Shown: one piece after another, positions 36,991 to 47,868 of the stretch
Layout of the letters: every line of letters starts with the position of its first letter
Position numbering within the stretch: position 1 is the first letter of the stretch
Origin: Cycas panzhihuaensis
Lineage: Eukaryota; Cycadophyta
Assembly (NCBI GenBank): GCA_023213395.1
Contig: CM041465.1
Location: forward strand, 992,001 to 1,056,000
Reading direction: 5' to 3'
DNA length: 64,000 nt
Program-made: the position numbers and the translations under genes
The notes under the pieces: model-generated
What the model was told of the DNA's origin: nothing
Seen by the model: only the letters and a program-made list of their open reading frames with translations
Database searches by the model: none

Positions 36991-37560
36991 TTGTATCGAT
37001 GAACACCCCTCACTCGAGAAGAGGCTGGGTGGATACTCGAGGGAAATTCATAGGCATTTATGGCTATTGCATCTGTCATGTGCATTTGTCATGTTTAGAG
37101 AAAATCTAGCAGCCCCCGTTGTAAGAATTGCACAAACGTAAGCGCACGAGTTGGATTTTTCGTGGTACCACTCATGCCTTTCGGCTGCACTTATCACACT
37201 CAGACAGGTGAAATGTTCTGTATAGATGACTCGTGTATGTCAACTGCACTTGTCACACTCAGATAGGTGAAATATTCCATACTAGCACCTCCACTGAATT
37301 GAGCAAGTGGGGCGGTCTTTTGTCTGGGACATGGTGGCTCTTCTCAATGGTTGCGTCCTATTTTCCTTCAACTCCTAGTTCCTGTAAGCTACCTATGTCT
37401 TGTTCAGACAAAAGGCATGTCCCTTAATGAAGACACCCCCATGGCTACCTATTTCCCTCATCTGTCCATTTCTCCCAACCGTGGTTCCCTCAGCATCTCA
37501 TTTCTGTTAGCCGGCCCTCTGCACCAATGGACCTGTTCCCTTAACCGCTTGTTTCTCTCA
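36991..37560 (+). other. IGS spacer after the 57 bp array, unit 2
   Basis: Matches 16713-17289, including the doubled CAGACAGGTGAAATGTTCTG / CAGATAGGTGAAATATTCCA phrase. No gene is seen. Confidence 0.6.
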
Positions 37561-38200
37561 ACAGTTGTTCGTGAAGGCTATCAAAAACTAAATTAAACAC
37601 AAAATGGAGATCCAACTTTTATGCAATTAGCCACCAAGTTTATGTGTGAAAACTATGTTCAAATGGATGACATAATCTTGAAGCAATGCCATCTCTCATG
37701 AACTTCAATTGTGCACCGTATGCAGATAGATACAAGCTCTTAAAGGAATCGTCGAGGGCCATCGCTCACAGGTTGATTAAATAATCCTAAGATGTAATAT
37801 TTTATGGAACTCATGATCCATGGTTATAACCATGTTACAAGAAGGGGAGGCCCATAACCACGTTGTGAGCCATGAACAAACAATAATATCGGCGCTCCCC
37901 CTTGATGTTAACTTCATTTCTTCAGATACCTAAACTATCCTTAAAAGCCTGAAATCTTTCACCTACCGGTGGTTCGGTGAGAGATGTCAGCCAGTTATTC
38001 TTCCATCGATGCATACACATGATCTTTGTGATTCCTTTCTAAGTCAAGGATCAAATGAAGTGATGGTGCACCTCAACATGTTCGATATGAGCTTAGTACA
38101 CGGGATTCTTTGCAATCTTCAAGGTACTCCAATTGTCGCAGTACTATATAGTCAGTTCTAATTACGGCAGTCCCATGTCTTACAGTATATGTTGGAAGTT
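37561..38200 (-). mobile_element. Fossil Ty1/copia fragment (RNase H end plus likely 3' LTR), unit 2 IGS
   Basis: Same fragment and place as 17290-17930. The minus-strand translation from about 38190 to 37900 reads YCDNWSTLKIAKNPVY, HVEVHHHFI, EPPVGERFQAFKDSLGI and NEVNIKGE with several stops, then the AAGGGGGAG tract and a probable LTR. This copy keeps slightly more of the family signature than unit 1 (FQAFKDSLGI). The truncated upstream edge lies near 38200-38225, next to an E-type piece. Confidence 0.87.
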
Positions 38201-38275
38201 AGTCTAGAGAAAATATTGGTCCTGTACCGGGAAGCCTCCCAACCCAGGTCATTGGGGCGAGCCACTGACCTAGGA

Positions 38276-39184
38276 GGATCTACCATTATATTTACAGAAG
38301 GCAGAAAATGCTACGAGGATCTACCATTTGTCTACAACATGCAGAAAATACTAGGCATTGGAATAACTAAAAGAGATATGGCTAAATGGTATCAAAATTA
38401 TATGAAATTTTGTGTAAAGGAAGAAGACACATCCCACTACATGTGTACAAAAGGTGGGGTTCAGAAAATGTCATTTGATTAGATTTCAAGCCTTGTTTTG
38501 TAGAAAATTGATCCCACAACCAACAGAAAAATAACAAATACATACTATCATTAAATCAATGAAAATGTAGTCAAATGACATCTAAATGAGCTAAAAGTTT
38601 GAGGAAGGGAAGGGGACATGTGTTCCTATAGGTTTACAAAATTTGAGCTAAATTGGAGTTTGTTAAGCCTAGGTACAAGCCATAATTTTTAAGAATTACA
38701 TGAAGGTCACTTGGACAACATGCATTCTGGTTGTTAGTGGTTATACTTTTATGATTGCCACTTGTTAAACATGCAATTTGGGTTCCTTTCTATAAATTGA
38801 GCCCTCTTGAGCTCATTTACATGTTTGGAGACTTGGCTCTTGAAGGTGAAAGCACTTAACTTGGGAATCATCCTTGGAAAGGCATTTTGGAGGATTGGAG
38901 TCCCCCTTATGGTATAATTGTATCATCTATTCCTTGTAATTTGACCATTCTTTTGCTAGTTATTTTCTCCACCATTAAATAGAGATTTTTATAGTTTAAT
39001 AAAAGTATTACTCTTCATACTTACTTTTAGAGCAATGGAAAGTATAAATGATTTGGTGTAGAATTCCCTTTTTGTGGGCTCATTCTTGTTTTGATGTTAT
39101 TGGGATTTCCACACTATCTCCTAGGATCTCAGGGAGAAAGGTTGATAATTAACTTCTTCACCAATTAAGCTCTATTTTAGGATT
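38276..39184 (+). mobile_element. AT-rich insertion (~0.9 kb, possible solo LTR), unit 2 IGS
   Basis: Counterpart of 18002-18888. A plus-strand open frame (38189-38482, 97 codons) crosses its left part; its last 47 codons, including KWYQNYMKFCVKEEDTSHYM, align with unit 1 without indels and end at the same stop. The peptide is not recognised. Further right are CTATAAATTGAGCC (about 38790) and TAATAAAAGTATTACTC (about 38998). It could be a solo LTR, or the relic of a short non-autonomous element. Confidence 0.45.
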
Positions 39185-39452
39185 AGCCACCTCCCTAGGC
39201 ACATGTGTGGATGCCTTCGGTTGTGGGTGGTCATTTCCTAAGTGACTTGTTTCTACGTTGGTCTGGACAAAAGATATATCCCGCATCAGGAAACCTCCCA
39301 ACCCAAGCCCGCGGTGGAGGCCTCTTCCCCAGGCACATGTAGAGACGCCTTTGGTTGCTGTCATTGTTTTATGAGATGCCTACTTCTGGACCCCGTCCAA
39401 CAAAAATACATGTCCCGTATCAGTAAACCTCCTAGCCTAATTTGTTGGGCTA
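39185..39452 (+). repeat. IGS E subrepeats, unit 2, part left of the retrotransposon
   Basis: Two copies and the start of a third, equivalent to 18889-19156. The array is cut by the gypsy element and resumes at 49938. Confidence 0.75.
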
Positions 39453-39457
39453 GGCAT
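39453..39457 (+). repeat. Target-site duplication GGCAT (left)
   Basis: GGCAT directly precedes the TGTTGG start of the 5' LTR and recurs directly after the 3' LTR at 49933-49937. The empty site in the first spacer has a single GGCAT at 19157-19161 in the same context (GGGCATCTTCCCCATGC). A 5 bp duplication is standard for Ty3/gypsy and other LTR retrotransposons. Confidence 0.93.
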
Positions 39458-40297
39458 TGTTGGAGTCAAAAGTGATCCAATGGCTGTGTGAGGACCAGAG
39501 GTAGGTCAGATAACCTAAGTTGTGCAGGTACAGACCATACAGAGGTACGCACAAGGTAAAATGATAGGAAAACCAGCATTCTAGGTACATATGATAGGTG
39601 TGTACTTGGGATGGGTACGTATGACAGATACGTATCAACGGCGGAACGGAACCGAGTAGAAGCGGTACGCATAACTCAAGGGGACCAGTGAAGACCTATT
39701 GAGGTGCCAGACATACGTACGGATGTACAGACATAAAGGATGGATTAATTAAGTGCTAAACAATTGATTAAGTAAAAGGGTATGCATGAATGAAGGGGTA
39801 CGGTTATGACAGGCAGTCATAACCCTTCAGCCAAAAGGTACCAATATGAGTACTTAAGGAGGTACGTATGATTCACCAGGTTAGGGTGAGAGCCGGATAT
39901 CATGGGTACGCAAAGGTGCAGGAGCCAGTACGCATGACAGCCATTTAGAGCATCACTATATGACAAGTACCATCTGGGTACGCATATGTAACAGAAAGAT
40001 TGTATGCTACTGAAATGCTCAGGAATGCATTCTAGCCTCTGTGTAATTGAACTGTTGACTTAATAAAAGGAAGAGTTACATGGAAATTGATGTATTCTTG
40101 GTGTTGTGATGATGATTTGTTGAGTATGTATTGATTTTTGTACTGCTATGTACCATTCTATAAATTATATGTGAAATATATATGGAATGTAGGTGAATGA
40201 CCATGTTGACAGTATCCTAAACTAGACTATAGCATTGTGTAACCTTGACAAGTGCATTATTCCTACAAGTGTAGTAGAAACAAAACATAAGTCAACA
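39458..40297 (+). repeat. 5' LTR of the gypsy element
   Basis: 840 bp, from TGTTGGAGTCAAAAG to AAGTCAACA, with TG...CA ends. The right boundary is fixed by the match with the 3' LTR and the primer site that follows. It holds AATAAA at 40072-40077 as a possible poly(A) signal and many GTACGTATG / TACGCATGA motifs, of the same kind as in the hairpin array after pol. Confidence 0.93.
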
Positions 40298-40663
40298 TTG
40301 GTTCCGTTGCCTACGTCTGCTAAGGAGGGATGAGGGCCTAGGAATTTCAAAGAAAAGTATGTGTAAAGGGAAGAAGACCCTAGCTACCATCATGATGGCG
40401 GGCTGTAACTAAGCCACTGGCAGCCAGGGGACCTTCCAATGCCACCTAAGAGGCCTTCAAGGTCGGAAGAGCCCTAGAAGGATACTTCGCCTAAGGAAAA
40501 GGAAACCAGTAGACAAAGGGCACTAAGATGGTCAAAAGAATCAAAACTCAGAAGGGTGAGGAGGTTAAGTTCGTAAAACAACAAGACTAAGGGATAGTCC
40601 GTTGAAGGATCTGAGGCAAGTGGAGCCTAGACACCTCAAGAAGAGGAAGCTCATGGCGAACGC
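40298..40663 (+). other. 5' untranslated leader of the gypsy element
   Basis: About 366 bp between the 5' LTR and the first long gag frame. It is purine-rich, with no obvious gene. The true gag start may lie further upstream in this stretch, before nonsense changes. Confidence 0.5.
40299..40311 (+). promoter_or_regulatory. Primer-binding site (tRNA-Asp-like)
   Basis: TGGTTCCGTTGCC starts two bases after the LTR. It differs at two positions from TGGCGCCGTTGCC, the tRNA-Asp complement known from Athila/Tat elements. It fits less well with the tRNA-iMet site (TGGTATCAGAGC). Confidence 0.7.
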
Positions 40664-42105
40664 ATGGTATTGACACCAGCCCCAATCAGAGATGATTTGT
40701 TTAGCCTAGAGATTGAAGGGAAGCCAAAATTGGATGAAAAACATCAGGAGATCTTAACAGAGGGAAGTATACCAGTGGAGGATAGCCCAAAGGACCTAGG
40801 TGATAGTGATAAGAAGGTAGAGGAAGGTCCCTTGGCATATTGGGAGAATAAGCTAATGAGACAGCTTTTCAAAGATTCGACAGAAAGGGGTTCTGATCAA
40901 TCTTATATTATGGTAATACCATTGACTATACAAGTTCCAGGTGTAGTGGAACCCATACATATAAAAACTCCATTCAAGAATCCACTGTTTGGAAAAGATA
41001 ATACAACGGTAGGCACTCCCAATGCATCCCTAAAGGAGGGAGGAAAGGAAAAATCACCATCAGGTGGGGGACAGTTACAATCTCCCAAAATGGACAACTA
41101 TAGAGACTTTGGGAAACTAATCTTTAATGATACTTCAGATGCAGCAGAACATGTATATCTATTTCAGAGCCTTATTGATGTAAAAAAGATTACAGATGAA
41201 GATGCAATCAAAGCACGATTCACCTATACGTTAAGAGGAGTACCCTTGGTGTGGTATAAGGAAACAAATAAGAATGAGCCATGGGTGAAACTTAAGAAAG
41301 TATTCAAAGAGAGATTTCAAAAATTTTACAGTAATGAAGCTGTGGAAATCGCACTACGAGAGATCAGACAGAGGTCGGGGGAATCCGTCTTAACTTACAT
41401 TAGCCGAATGAAAATTATTGTGACGAGCATGATCAATGAGACGATAACAGATCATAATATGAAGAATTACTTTGTAAGAGGGCTGAATGAGAAGTTGCGA
41501 GCCATGATGCATGCTCATCCATTGAAATCATTCAAGAATGCTCAAGATCTAGCATTAGACTTTGAAATGGAAATGGACGCACAAGCGGGAGGACAAGACT
41601 CCTTGCTACTGAGGTTACAGGATGAGATTAGAGAGTTGAAGTAAAACCAGTACAACCGACCCTTCTGCCAGGTAGGGGTAGCAGAAGAGGAATCGAAGTT
41701 GGAGGCATTAAGAAAAGAGGTGGCTAGATTGAAAATTAGAAATAACCGTCAAGGAGAGGAAACACCCAAAAAGAAAGAGCACACTGGAAGGGTAACCAAG
41801 TGGTGCCACATTTGCGAAGAAAACTCACATACCACTAGAGAATGTGATTTAAATTTAAAAAACTGTGTGTTACACCAACAAGAAAAGTGGTGCCATATAT
41901 GTGAAGTTGATACACATACAACTAAGGATTGTTTTTACAATCCTAGGGGAAAAGCCTTTAGAGGACGAGGTCAGGGAAGGGGAGGCAACCCACCTCAGAA
42001 TATGTATACCACGAGGGGTGCACTAGAACCCTCAAGGAAGAAACTGCCGATGGGGAGATGCCTCATCTGTCTACAGTTCAGGCACTAGAAGTCAGAATGC
42101 CCAAT
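40664..42105 (+). pseudogene. gag: gag (capsid and zinc-knuckle nucleocapsid), broken
   Basis: Gag forms the virus-like particle that packages the element RNA. The frame from 40664 is open for 326 codons; residues about 150-310 carry a retrotransposon gag domain (RGVPLVWYKE, then FKERFQKFY and LTYISRMKIIV). A TAA at 41642-41644 interrupts, but the same frame goes on through 41699-42088. That part has two CCHC zinc knuckles (CX2CX4HX4C) in WCHICEENSHTTRECDLN and WCHICEVDTHTTKDC. A third knuckle, CLICLQFRH-stop-KSEC, is split by a TAG at 42086-42088. The protein is therefore broken in its last third. The start codon is the first ATG of the open part and may not be the original one. Confidence 0.88.
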
Positions 42106-42592
42106 GAAGTAGGAATAGGAACAGAAGCCATTCGTATACAGTAACTATGGCCCAAGTGACCACAAAATAGAGGATTACAAAGGAAAAGCCAAAGCGACTA
42201 ACCTAATGACAATCGTACCAGAAACTAAGAATGTGAAGTTACAAAACAGATAGAAAGAGAAATTGGATGAAGGATATCCAGATCCACCGACAAAAATGGA
42301 TCAGTATAGAAAAGTAAAACAAGTGTTAGATGGCCTAGTCTGGGAGGAGAATACATTACCAATGGGTAAACCAGAAACAAAATACATCTACGTATAAAAT
42401 AATAAACAAAAGGAACAAGAAAAACTACCAGAAGAACTTAAGACAAAACCCCAAATGGTGTAAATGGAAGAGCTTTTCAAATGATTACCAGTTGAGGATA
42501 TCCCTAGAATGTTGCTATTGATGGAGAATTTGGTGAAATAGTTACAGTTGACTATTCCTTTGTCCCAAGTTATTGATTAGATCAAAGGAGGA
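42106..42592 (+). pseudogene. gag-protease linker, broken
   Basis: The same frame as gag continues here but has TAG, TAA and TGA codons at short intervals (for example AAG-TAG-GAA near 42110, GTG-TAA-ATG near 42461, GAT-TAG-ATC near 42578). No domain is recognised. The fact that gag and protease share one frame suggests an original single gag-pol polyprotein. Confidence 0.6.
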
Positions 42593-42955
42593 GTGTTACA
42601 GAAAGGAATTACCAAGAGTTGGAAGCAAATTATATCATCATTCAACATGGATCTGATGGTAACCATGTCAATCTTGGGGGAAACATTCCCACGGGTAATT
42701 GTTGATGGAGGCGCAGCAGTGAACGTATTACCAACTGCAACATGGCATAGATTGGGAAGCCCGAAACTGGAAGTGGCGACCTATTCACTGAAATTGGCTA
42801 ATGAACTATTGGTACAACCTATAGGCAGACTAGCTAATATCAAAGTAGACGTGGCAGGGATAGTGGTACGAATTGACTTCATAATTGTGGAAATAGAGAA
42901 AGAAGCAACACCCTATCTAGCACTGTTGGGAAGGCCATGGTTATATAAAACATAA
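42593..42955 (+). pseudogene. pol: Aspartic protease (retropepsin-like) domain
   Basis: Open for 120 codons in the gag frame. Around residue 38 it reads VIVDGGAAVNVLP, the active-site loop of plant gypsy proteases (D-[ST/G]-G-A), and near the end ALLGRPWL, the conserved LGRPWL flap/C-terminal motif. The enzyme cuts the polyprotein into its parts. The catalytic Asp is present, but the domain is cut off from gag and RT by stops (TAA at 42953-42955). Confidence 0.85.
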
Positions 42956-44482
42956 TGCCTTCAAAATTGGAAAAACATAACCTTCATTCTATCGGATAGC
43001 GACAACAAAGTGGTATTGCCAATGCTGGGAAGAAGCTTGATTGAAGTAATTCCAGATGAAGGATCCAGCACAATGGTAATAAGTGACACAACATTCTCTT
43101 CCATTAGGGAAGAACATATCTACCACATGGCAGAAGAGCCCACCACATCGAATAATCACCAGCGAGAAGAACCAATAGATCTCGGAGAGGTATATAACTC
43201 TTTGGATGATGAACACAGCATGAGATTCGTGGATTACTAGCTTCAGGATGTGTATGAAGTAAACTCTTCTTCTTATAGATATAATTTGCTATCTAAATGT
43301 GTATCTGCAAACATTGATAATAATTCAGATTCTTTTCAGTATATGCTAACTAACGATAATTTGAAAAATGGTAACAACCTAGACCAACCAACCCTTAGTT
43401 TACCTAGTAATTTTCGTAGTTTTTTTGTAGTTAATTGTAATCCCAACATCCCATCCACTTCAGCCGTGGGTCCTAAGGTAGATTCCCTACCCCCCCCCCC
43501 CCCCTTATTACAACCTGAGGAAGGAAGTAATATTCCTTCCTCCTCTTCCTTAGAGGTACACCCACCCAACCACAAATCTCTTCCAACCATTGGCGCCAAA
43601 ACTGGGGAAATGGAAGGAGGATTACTAGTAAGTACTTCTAGCGATTCTAGTCTAGATAGTAAAATTATTATCCCAGAGGAAATAAACTATCAAATCTATA
43701 TTGGGAACTACGTAAAACCATTCTATGGGGAGCAGTTATTTGGGACTACCCATTTAATGCACTGTGTTGAGTATTAGATATATCAGGGGAATTGGGATAA
43801 AACCTAATGGTAGCAAGACCTAATCCTAACCTTATGAGGGAGAGCTTGGTACTGGTACCTATCCCACCAAGCCACTCTTAGGAGTTGGCAAGATTTACAA
43901 ACGATGTTTCGAATATGGTTTGATCATCCAACCCAACCAACCATTCCAATATTCTACATAGGTCATAACCCTAGAAAACATATACAGGTTTGTAAACAAA
44001 AATGGAGATCCTTAAGTATACCTAAACAGAATTGGCCTAACTATTTCTACCACACCTTGGGGAGAGTAGCAAAGGACTAGTTCCTGGGGAAGGAATAAAA
44101 TCTAGATACAACTTGGAGAAACCTGAAGAAATCCTTCATAAAGACCTTTAGGCATACTTCAGATAACCAAGAAATAAACAAAATCATGAAACATATTAGA
44201 ATAATGAGCATAAAATTAGAACAACATCTAACAGATCAGGAAATGGTAGAGTCTATATATAGTGAAGAAGAAGAGGTCATGAATTATCCTACAGAGTTTA
44301 CAGAATTCACCATTGGGGAAAGAGAGATAGAAGATGCCCTAGGACACAAAACTGGAAATGCAGAAGATGTGGGTATAACAAGGTTGAAAACTACAGAAAT
44401 TAATGTTGGTAGTTCAGAAAATCCTAAGCTCATTCAAATTGGAAACTATTGGGATCTTCAAATGGTAGTAAAAGCCCAATAG
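42956..44482 (+). pseudogene. Long protease-RT spacer of pol, broken
   Basis: About 1.5 kb in the same frame, with open stretches at 43010-43240, 43250-43777 and 44186-44482. It is low in recognisable domains: Ser/Asn-rich text, a run of prolines encoded by a C-tract (about 43490-43503), then an acidic part (ESIYSEEEEVMNYPTEF). Between 43778 and 44185 stops and probable small indels disrupt it. A long spacer here is typical of Tat-type elements. The function is unknown. Confidence 0.6.
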
Positions 44483-45277
44483 TTATTTGAGGAATTCTGT
44501 GATGTATTCACATGGTCATATAAAGACCTAAAAGACATTCCTCTGCAGATAAGAATACATCATATTGATCTAGTGGAAGATGCAAAACCGGTAAAACAAA
44601 GGCCATACCGGATGAATCCAAAATACAAAGAGAAGGTGAAAGCTGAACTCGATAAAATGTTGGAAGCAGGTTACATATATGAGATTGACTACAGCGACTG
44701 GGTGAGCCCTGTAGTAGTGGTTCCTAAGAAAAATAGGAAAATTCGCGTCTGTGTGGATTACAGACAATTGAATAAGGTAACAAAGAAAGACCCATTTCTG
44801 TTACCTTTTATGAAGGATATTTTGGAAGTAGTTGGGGGAAATGAGATCTATTCCTTCACAGATGGATTCAGTGGGTACAATCAAGTGCAGATTGCCCCAG
44901 AGGATCAGGCAAAAATGACATTCGTAACAGAATGAGGTACGTATACCTACAAAGTGATGTCATTCAGTCTTAGGAATGCACCAGTGACATTCCAGCGAAT
45001 TATGATTAATATCTTTCGAAATTTTATTGGAGCAAAAGTTGTTATATTCCTAGACGATTGGACATTATATGGATTAATGAAAAATCATATGGAAAACTTG
45101 AGAGAAATGTTGCAAACATGCCAAGAAAATAAATTGTGTCTCAATCCAGAAAAGTGTATATTTCTAGTACCCTTTAGAAACTTCTTAGGGCATATAGTCA
45201 ACAAAGAAGGATTGCTGACTGATCCAGCAAAAGTGTTTGCCATTCTCCACTTTCTAACACTGATTATGAGAAAATAA
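44483..45277 (+). pseudogene. pol: Reverse transcriptase domain
   Basis: Begins with LFEEFCDVFTWSYKDL and KPVKQRPYRMNPK, the usual lead-in of gypsy RT. Then follow WVSPVVVVPKK, RVCVDYRQLNK, FTDGFSGYNQV (first catalytic Asp), SFSLRNAPVTFQR, VIFLDDWTLYG (the DD pair) and LNPEKCIFLVPF. A TGA at 44933-44935 splits the domain between the FTDG and FLDD motifs; TAA closes at 45275-45277. It copies element RNA to DNA in the particle. All key Asp residues are visible, but the protein cannot be made in one piece. Confidence 0.93.
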
Positions 45278-45840
45278 CTGAAAGGTTTTCTGGGTTTGAC
45301 AGGATACTATATAAAGTTTATCAGGGGGTATGCATATATATCAGGACACCTGAAAGAATTGCTAAAAAAGAATATTGAATGGACATGGACAGAAGATTAG
45401 CAACGAGCATTTGAAACATTGAAACAGGCCATTGTAGCAGTGCCTATACTGCAATTTCCAGATTGGAAGAAAACTTTTCACGTACATATGGATGCATCGC
45501 AATACGCTATTGGATGCGTATTGGCACAACCCATTGATGATAAAATAGATCATCCAATCTACTTCACTAGTTAGAAACTTACGAGAGCTGAGCAAAATTA
45601 TATGACGACAGAAAGGGAAGCACTCAGCATGGTCTATGCATTACAAAAGTTCTGACATTATTTGTTATCAAATCCATTCTTATTTTTCATTGACCACCAA
45701 GCACTGATGTATCTGGTGAATAAACTAATTATGCGAGGAAGAATTAGCAGATGGTTAATGTTATTTCAAGAATTTTCTTTCAAAATCATTATGAAACCTG
45801 TCAAAGCCCACATCATTCTAAATCAGCTGTCGAGAATAAA
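45278..45840 (+). pseudogene. pol: RNase H domain
   Basis: Continues the RT frame. Shows GFLGLTGYYIKFIRGYA, the RT-RNase H connection, then HVHMDASQYAIGCVLAQ (Asp of the active site), TTEREALSMVYALQKF (Glu) and FFIDHQALMYLVN (Asp). It removes RNA from the hybrid. In-frame stops fall at TED-stop-QRAF (TAG), FTS-stop-KL (TAG) and QKF-stop-HY (TGA, where Trp is usual). Confidence 0.9.
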
Positions 45841-47162
45841 AAACAGAGAAAAAGCCACAGGAGTATCAGATGATTTTCCAGATGCAGGTTTGTTCAGTAT
45901 GGAAGTAGTTCCAATAGACTGGTATGAGGGAATACCAAAGTATCTAGTGACCGGAGAAGCGTCAGTAGAGTTAGATCGTATGGGGAAGAGAAATTTCATC
46001 AGAAAAGTAGAACTATATCAACTTATCAGTGAAGAGTTTTACAAGTTGGGCCTAGACGACATATTACGACATTGTGTTTGAGAGCATGAGACAAACCAGA
46101 TCATGTCGCAGGCACATGAAGGAGTAGCAGGTGGCCACATGGGGAAATTGGCCACATGGTGAAAGATCTTGACATCGGGATTCTGGTGGCCATCAATGTT
46201 CAAATATGTCAAAAAGTGGATTCAAGCATGTGATCATTGCCAACGAGTGGGGAAACCTAATTGACAGGATTTCCAACCGTTACATCCCATATTACCTTTG
46301 GCACCATTCGAAAGATGGGGGCTCGACTTTGTGGGGCCAATCAAACCAGCGTTGCATAGATCCAAAGCTCGATACATTCTAGTGGCAACCAATTATATGA
46401 CAAAATGGGTGGAAGCATGTGCATTCCGATGCAGAAAGCATAGAAAGATTTCTGTATGAGGTAGTGATTACGCGATTTGGATGCCCCTTGGAGATCATAA
46501 GTGACCAAGGTACCCACTTCCTTAACCAGACTATTGAAACATTAACAACCGCCTTCATGATTAGCCATCAGAAATCAACTCCCTACTACCCGAGAGCCAA
46601 TGGCCAAGCAGAGAGCTCAAACAAGATAATCGAGAACTGCTTGCGAAAGATATGCGACATCGGCAGATCAGATTAGGCCAAGAAGTTACCTTCCGTGCTA
46701 TGGGCATTTTGTATGACATACAAAAGGTCAATTAGATAGACCCCATTCCAGCTTGTATATGGCACGAAAGCCATTCTCCTGACAGAGTTTGAGATACCCA
46801 GCTTATGAGTGGTAATACAATGTCAATTAGATGACCTCCAGTCTTTGGAATGACGACTGGAAGACTTAGTGCGGCTAGAAGAGAGACGACACCTAACAAA
46901 CTGGTTGTAACATATCGAAAAGCGGCGACAAGAAGCATGGCATGACCACCATCTATGGAAACCCAAATTCAATGAAGGTGATCAAGTGTTACTGTATGAC
47001 AGTAAATTCAAAACGCACCCCGGGAAAATTAAGATGCAGTGGTTGGGACCATACATCGTAGAAAGAATTTTTGAGAATGGATCGATGCAGCTTCGAGAGA
47101 TTGACGGACCTCTACTACCAACTCGAGTAAATGGTAGCAGACTCAAGCCTTATATCAAGTAG
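45841..47162 (+). pseudogene. pol: Integrase domain (HHCC, DD35E, C-terminal), frameshifted
   Basis: The N-terminal zinc part shows HEGVAGGHMGK and CDHCQ. The core has the three acidic residues: Asp in WGLDFVGP (about 46320), Asp in ISDQGTHF and Glu in NGQAESSN, with exactly 35 residues between the last two. The gag-pol frame is lost at about 46410-46425 (KWVEA region) and integrase goes on one frame over, to a terminal RLKPYIK-TAG at 47160-47162. The C-terminal part has WLGPYIVERIF and LPTRVNGSRLKPY, the usual tail of gypsy integrase. Several TGA/TAG/TAA codons interrupt it. No chromodomain is seen. Confidence 0.92.
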
Positions 47163-47278
47163 CCCAGCCTACCAACAGGATCAGCTGGTTGTACCATATC
47201 ATATTGCATGATGTTGAGGCAGTTAATTACCTTAATACCGAGCCATGATTAGAGGGAAATTCATCGGCATACAAGTAA
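47163..47278 (+). other. Post-pol spacer of the gypsy element
   Basis: Short stretch between the pol stop and the hairpin array. Nothing is recognised. Confidence 0.5.
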
Positions 47279-47690
47279 ATTACAGTGTATGTACCAAAAA
47301 GGTATATTACCAGGTATGTACAGTTGAAACAGTGATAAAAATTGAAAATACACTATGCGTACCAAGGGAATTCACTAAAGTATGCATAGTTTAAAAAAGC
47401 GACTCAGAATTATACTATACGTACCTAAAAAGTACGTAGGTAGGTACGCATAATGTAAACAACTTTTAAGTGGCTCAATTACATTATGCGTACCTAAAAA
47501 GTACACAAGTAAGTATGCACAGTACAAAGGAGAGTAAGTTAAAAGATTACATTATATATACCAATAAAGTACATAGTCGGGTATGCACTACGTAAAAGAT
47601 ACTCAAGTGATTAGTTACATTATACATACCAAAGAAAGTATGTAATCGAGTACGTATAATGAAAGCTATTAACACTATACGTACCAAGGA
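47279..47690 (+). repeat. Tandem array of GTAC-centred inverted repeats
   Basis: About six and a half copies of a roughly 66 bp unit. Each has a left arm like TTACATTATGCGTACC, a spacer of about 15-20 bases rich in A, and a right arm like GGTACGCATAATGTAA, so every unit can fold as a hairpin of about 14-16 bp. Copies start near 47279, 47348, 47410, 47477, 47546 and 47616, with a half copy from 47671. The best pair is at 47410-47459. Similar GTACGTATG words occur in the LTRs. The role is unknown. Confidence 0.8.
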
Positions 47691-47868
47691 TACATATAAG
47701 ACAAAAATATGTCAAACAACAAATCATTACATACCTGCGAGCATTCCCGTGTGGTACGCAGAGCGGAACGAATTTCAAAAAATGGCACGCAAGAGACTGC
47801 TCCGGTACGTATCACAGTATGCAAGAAATGGTAAGCATTCTACAAAGGTATGTACATGCGGTTCTAGT

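Noticed and set aside
47659-47868. Upstream part of the third frame as true coding sequence
   Set aside because: It is open from 47659, but this part overlaps the last hairpin units and has low-complexity composition; coding-like text begins only near 47869.
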